A DNA stretch of 5,508 bases from Candidatus Ratteibacteria bacterium. GTDB lineage: Bacteria; Ratteibacteria; UBA8468; B48-G9; JAFGKM01. The notes beneath the pieces are model-generated. The model was not told where the DNA came from. It saw nothing but the letters and a program-made list of their open reading frames with translations, and did not search any database. Shown here piece after piece: positions 4,349 through 5,508 of this stretch. Position 1 is the stretch's first letter, and every line of letters starts with the position of its first letter. Both the position numbers and the translations under genes were made by a program. Location: assembly GCA_028697565.1 (NCBI GenBank), contig JAQVEU010000068.1, forward strand, positions 1 through 5,508, read 5' to 3'.

Positions 4349-5508
4349 ATGGAAAAAATAAATATAAAAAAACGAATTGATGAATTAGTGAAACTACTTA
4401 ACTACTACAATTATATGTATTATGTAGAAAATAATCCGGTGGTAACTGACTATGAGTATGATACACTTTACCGTGAACTTGTAGAGTTAGAAAAAAAGTA
4501 TCCTGAATACAGAAGAGATGACTCTCCTACCTTACGGGTTGGCGGCGAGATACTGAAAGAGTTTAGAACTGTGTCTCATAAAACTCCTATGCTGAGTATT
4601 GAGAATACCTATTCAGAAGAGGAACTTATTGAGTTTGATATACGAGTTAAAAAGACAGCAGGAACTAAAGATGTGGACTATGTCGTAGAACTAAAATATG
4701 ATGGTGTGGCTGTTTCACTTATTTATGAAAATGGGGTCTTCATAAGAGGGGCAAGCAGGGGAGATGGATGGAAAGGTGATGATATTACTGAGAATCTGAA
4801 GACAATACACACCCTTCCTCTTGTTATTAATTATAAACAACCACTGGAAGTACGTGGTGAGGTGTATATGAGGAAGGATACCTTCCAGAAGCTCAATGAG
4901 GAAAGGAAGAAAAGAGGAGAGGAACTATTTGCCAATCCAAGAAATGCCACCGCGGGCTCACTGAAACTTCTTGACCCTAAGATGGTTGCAAAAAGAAACC
5001 TTCAACTATTTGTGTATCAGGGGATTCTTAAGAGTTTTGCCACACACTGGGAGATATTGGAATTTTTAAGGACACTTACCTTTCCTGTAAGTCCACACAA
5101 GAAATTAGCAAAAGATATAAGTGAGGTAATTGCCTATTGTGATGAATGGGAGGACAAACGGCTTTATCTACCATACAACATAGATGGAATGGTCATAAAG
5201 GTCAACTCACTTTCTTTACAGGAAAAGTTGGGGGCCACATCAAAATCGCCAAGGTGGGCTGTCGCATATAAGTTTCCTGCCCAGCAGGTAGAGACAACAC
5301 TTAAAGATGTAAAAATACAGGTTGGAAGAACAGGTACACTTACACCTGTCGCTATCCTTGAACCAGTACAGTTAGGTGGAACTACTGTTTCAAGGGCGAC
5401 ACTCCACAACTTTGATGAAGTAAAACGGCTGGGTATTAAAATTGGGGACAGGGTCTTTGTAGAAAAGGGAGGTGAGATTATTCCGCAGATTGTAAAACCT
5501 ATCCCGGA
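4349..5508 (+). CDS. ligA: NAD+-dependent DNA ligase LigA, partial (3' end beyond window)
   Basis: LigA seals nicks in duplex DNA during replication and repair, using NAD+ to adenylate a lysine. About 386 of roughly 670 usual residues are present. Domain Ia (NAD+ binding) shows YYV (24-26) and DYEYD (34-38). The adenylation domain has the catalytic motif ELKYDG with Lys116, then SRGDG (136-140), RGEVYM (169-174), FANPRNATAGS (194-204), DGMVIKV (279-285) and AVAYKFPA (304-311). The OB-fold begins at GRTGTLTPVA (326-335), and ATLHN (350-354) follows. The zinc finger, HhH and BRCT domains lie beyond the window. The ATG at 4349 gives the N-terminal length normal for the family. There is no clear Shine-Dalgarno site but a TATAAT 6 nt upstream. 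It is divergent from pilB and functionally unrelated. The reading frame shows no break up to the window edge. Confidence 0.97.
   Translation, partial: MEKINIKKRIDELVKLLNYYNYMYYVENNPVVTDYEYDTLYRELVELEKKYPEYRRDDSPTLRVGGEILKEFRTVSHKTPMLSIENTYSEEELIEFDIRVKKTAGTKDVDYVVELKYDGVAVSLIYENGVFIRGASRGDGWKGDDITENLKTIHTLPLVINYKQPLEVRGEVYMRKDTFQKLNEERKKRGEELFANPRNATAGSLKLLDPKMVAKRNLQLFVYQGILKSFATHWEILEFLRTLTFPVSPHKKLAKDISEVIAYCDEWEDKRLYLPYNIDGMVIKVNSLSLQEKLGATSKSPRWAVAYKFPAQQVETTLKDVKIQVGRTGTLTPVAILEPVQLGGTTVSRATLHNFDEVKRLGIKIGDRVFVEKGGEIIPQIVKPIP

Noticed and set aside
5164..5409. Minus-strand 81-codon frame opposite ligA
   Set aside because: It lies entirely antisense to the conserved DGMVIKV-to-OB-fold part of LigA and has no recognisable features.

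Overview
The window holds four protein genes and two repeat-packed intergenic regions. An NAD+-dependent DNA ligase (LigA) marks it as bacterial. The coding DNA is AT-rich, while the spacers are full of C-run/G-run palindromes, heptamer repeats and hairpins. Such spacers are known from uncultured, often candidate-phylum bacteria (for example Omnitrophota-like genomes); that placement is only a guess and no gene here fixes the taxon.

Layout: 1-263 is a repeat and palindrome region. 264-3644 on the minus strand is a compact type IV pilus / type II secretion-like cluster, transcribed right to left: the assembly ATPase (pilB, 3644-1971), the inner-membrane platform protein (pilC, 1968-742) and a prepilin (677-264). 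3645-4348 is a long divergent intergenic region with the pilB promoter at one end, a possible ligA -10 box at the other and a mosaic of repeats between. 4349-5508 on the plus strand is ligA, cut by the window edge after about 386 residues.

The three minus-strand genes form the core of a pilus or pseudopilus machine. The ATPase powers the platform protein, which lifts processed pilin subunits out of the inner membrane. Prepilin peptidase, secretin, retraction ATPase and alignment proteins are absent and must be encoded elsewhere. pilB and pilC are separated by only 2 nt and look translationally coupled. The pilin follows after 64 nt with its own consensus-like promoter and a strong Shine-Dalgarno site, so the subunit can be made in excess of the machine. 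ligA is an unrelated housekeeping gene facing away.

The points most worth a second look are the promoters and the repeats. The TTG codon that would give the longest pilB frame lies inside a perfect TTGACA -35 box, and the matching -10 sits 7 nt before an ATG. ligA has a perfect TATAAT 6 nt before its ATG. Both may therefore be leaderless. A 57-nt repeat at the left edge recurs in inverted orientation just upstream of pilB, so near-identical inverted copies lie either side of the pilus cluster. I found no convincing evidence of a novel defence, mobile or RNA system.
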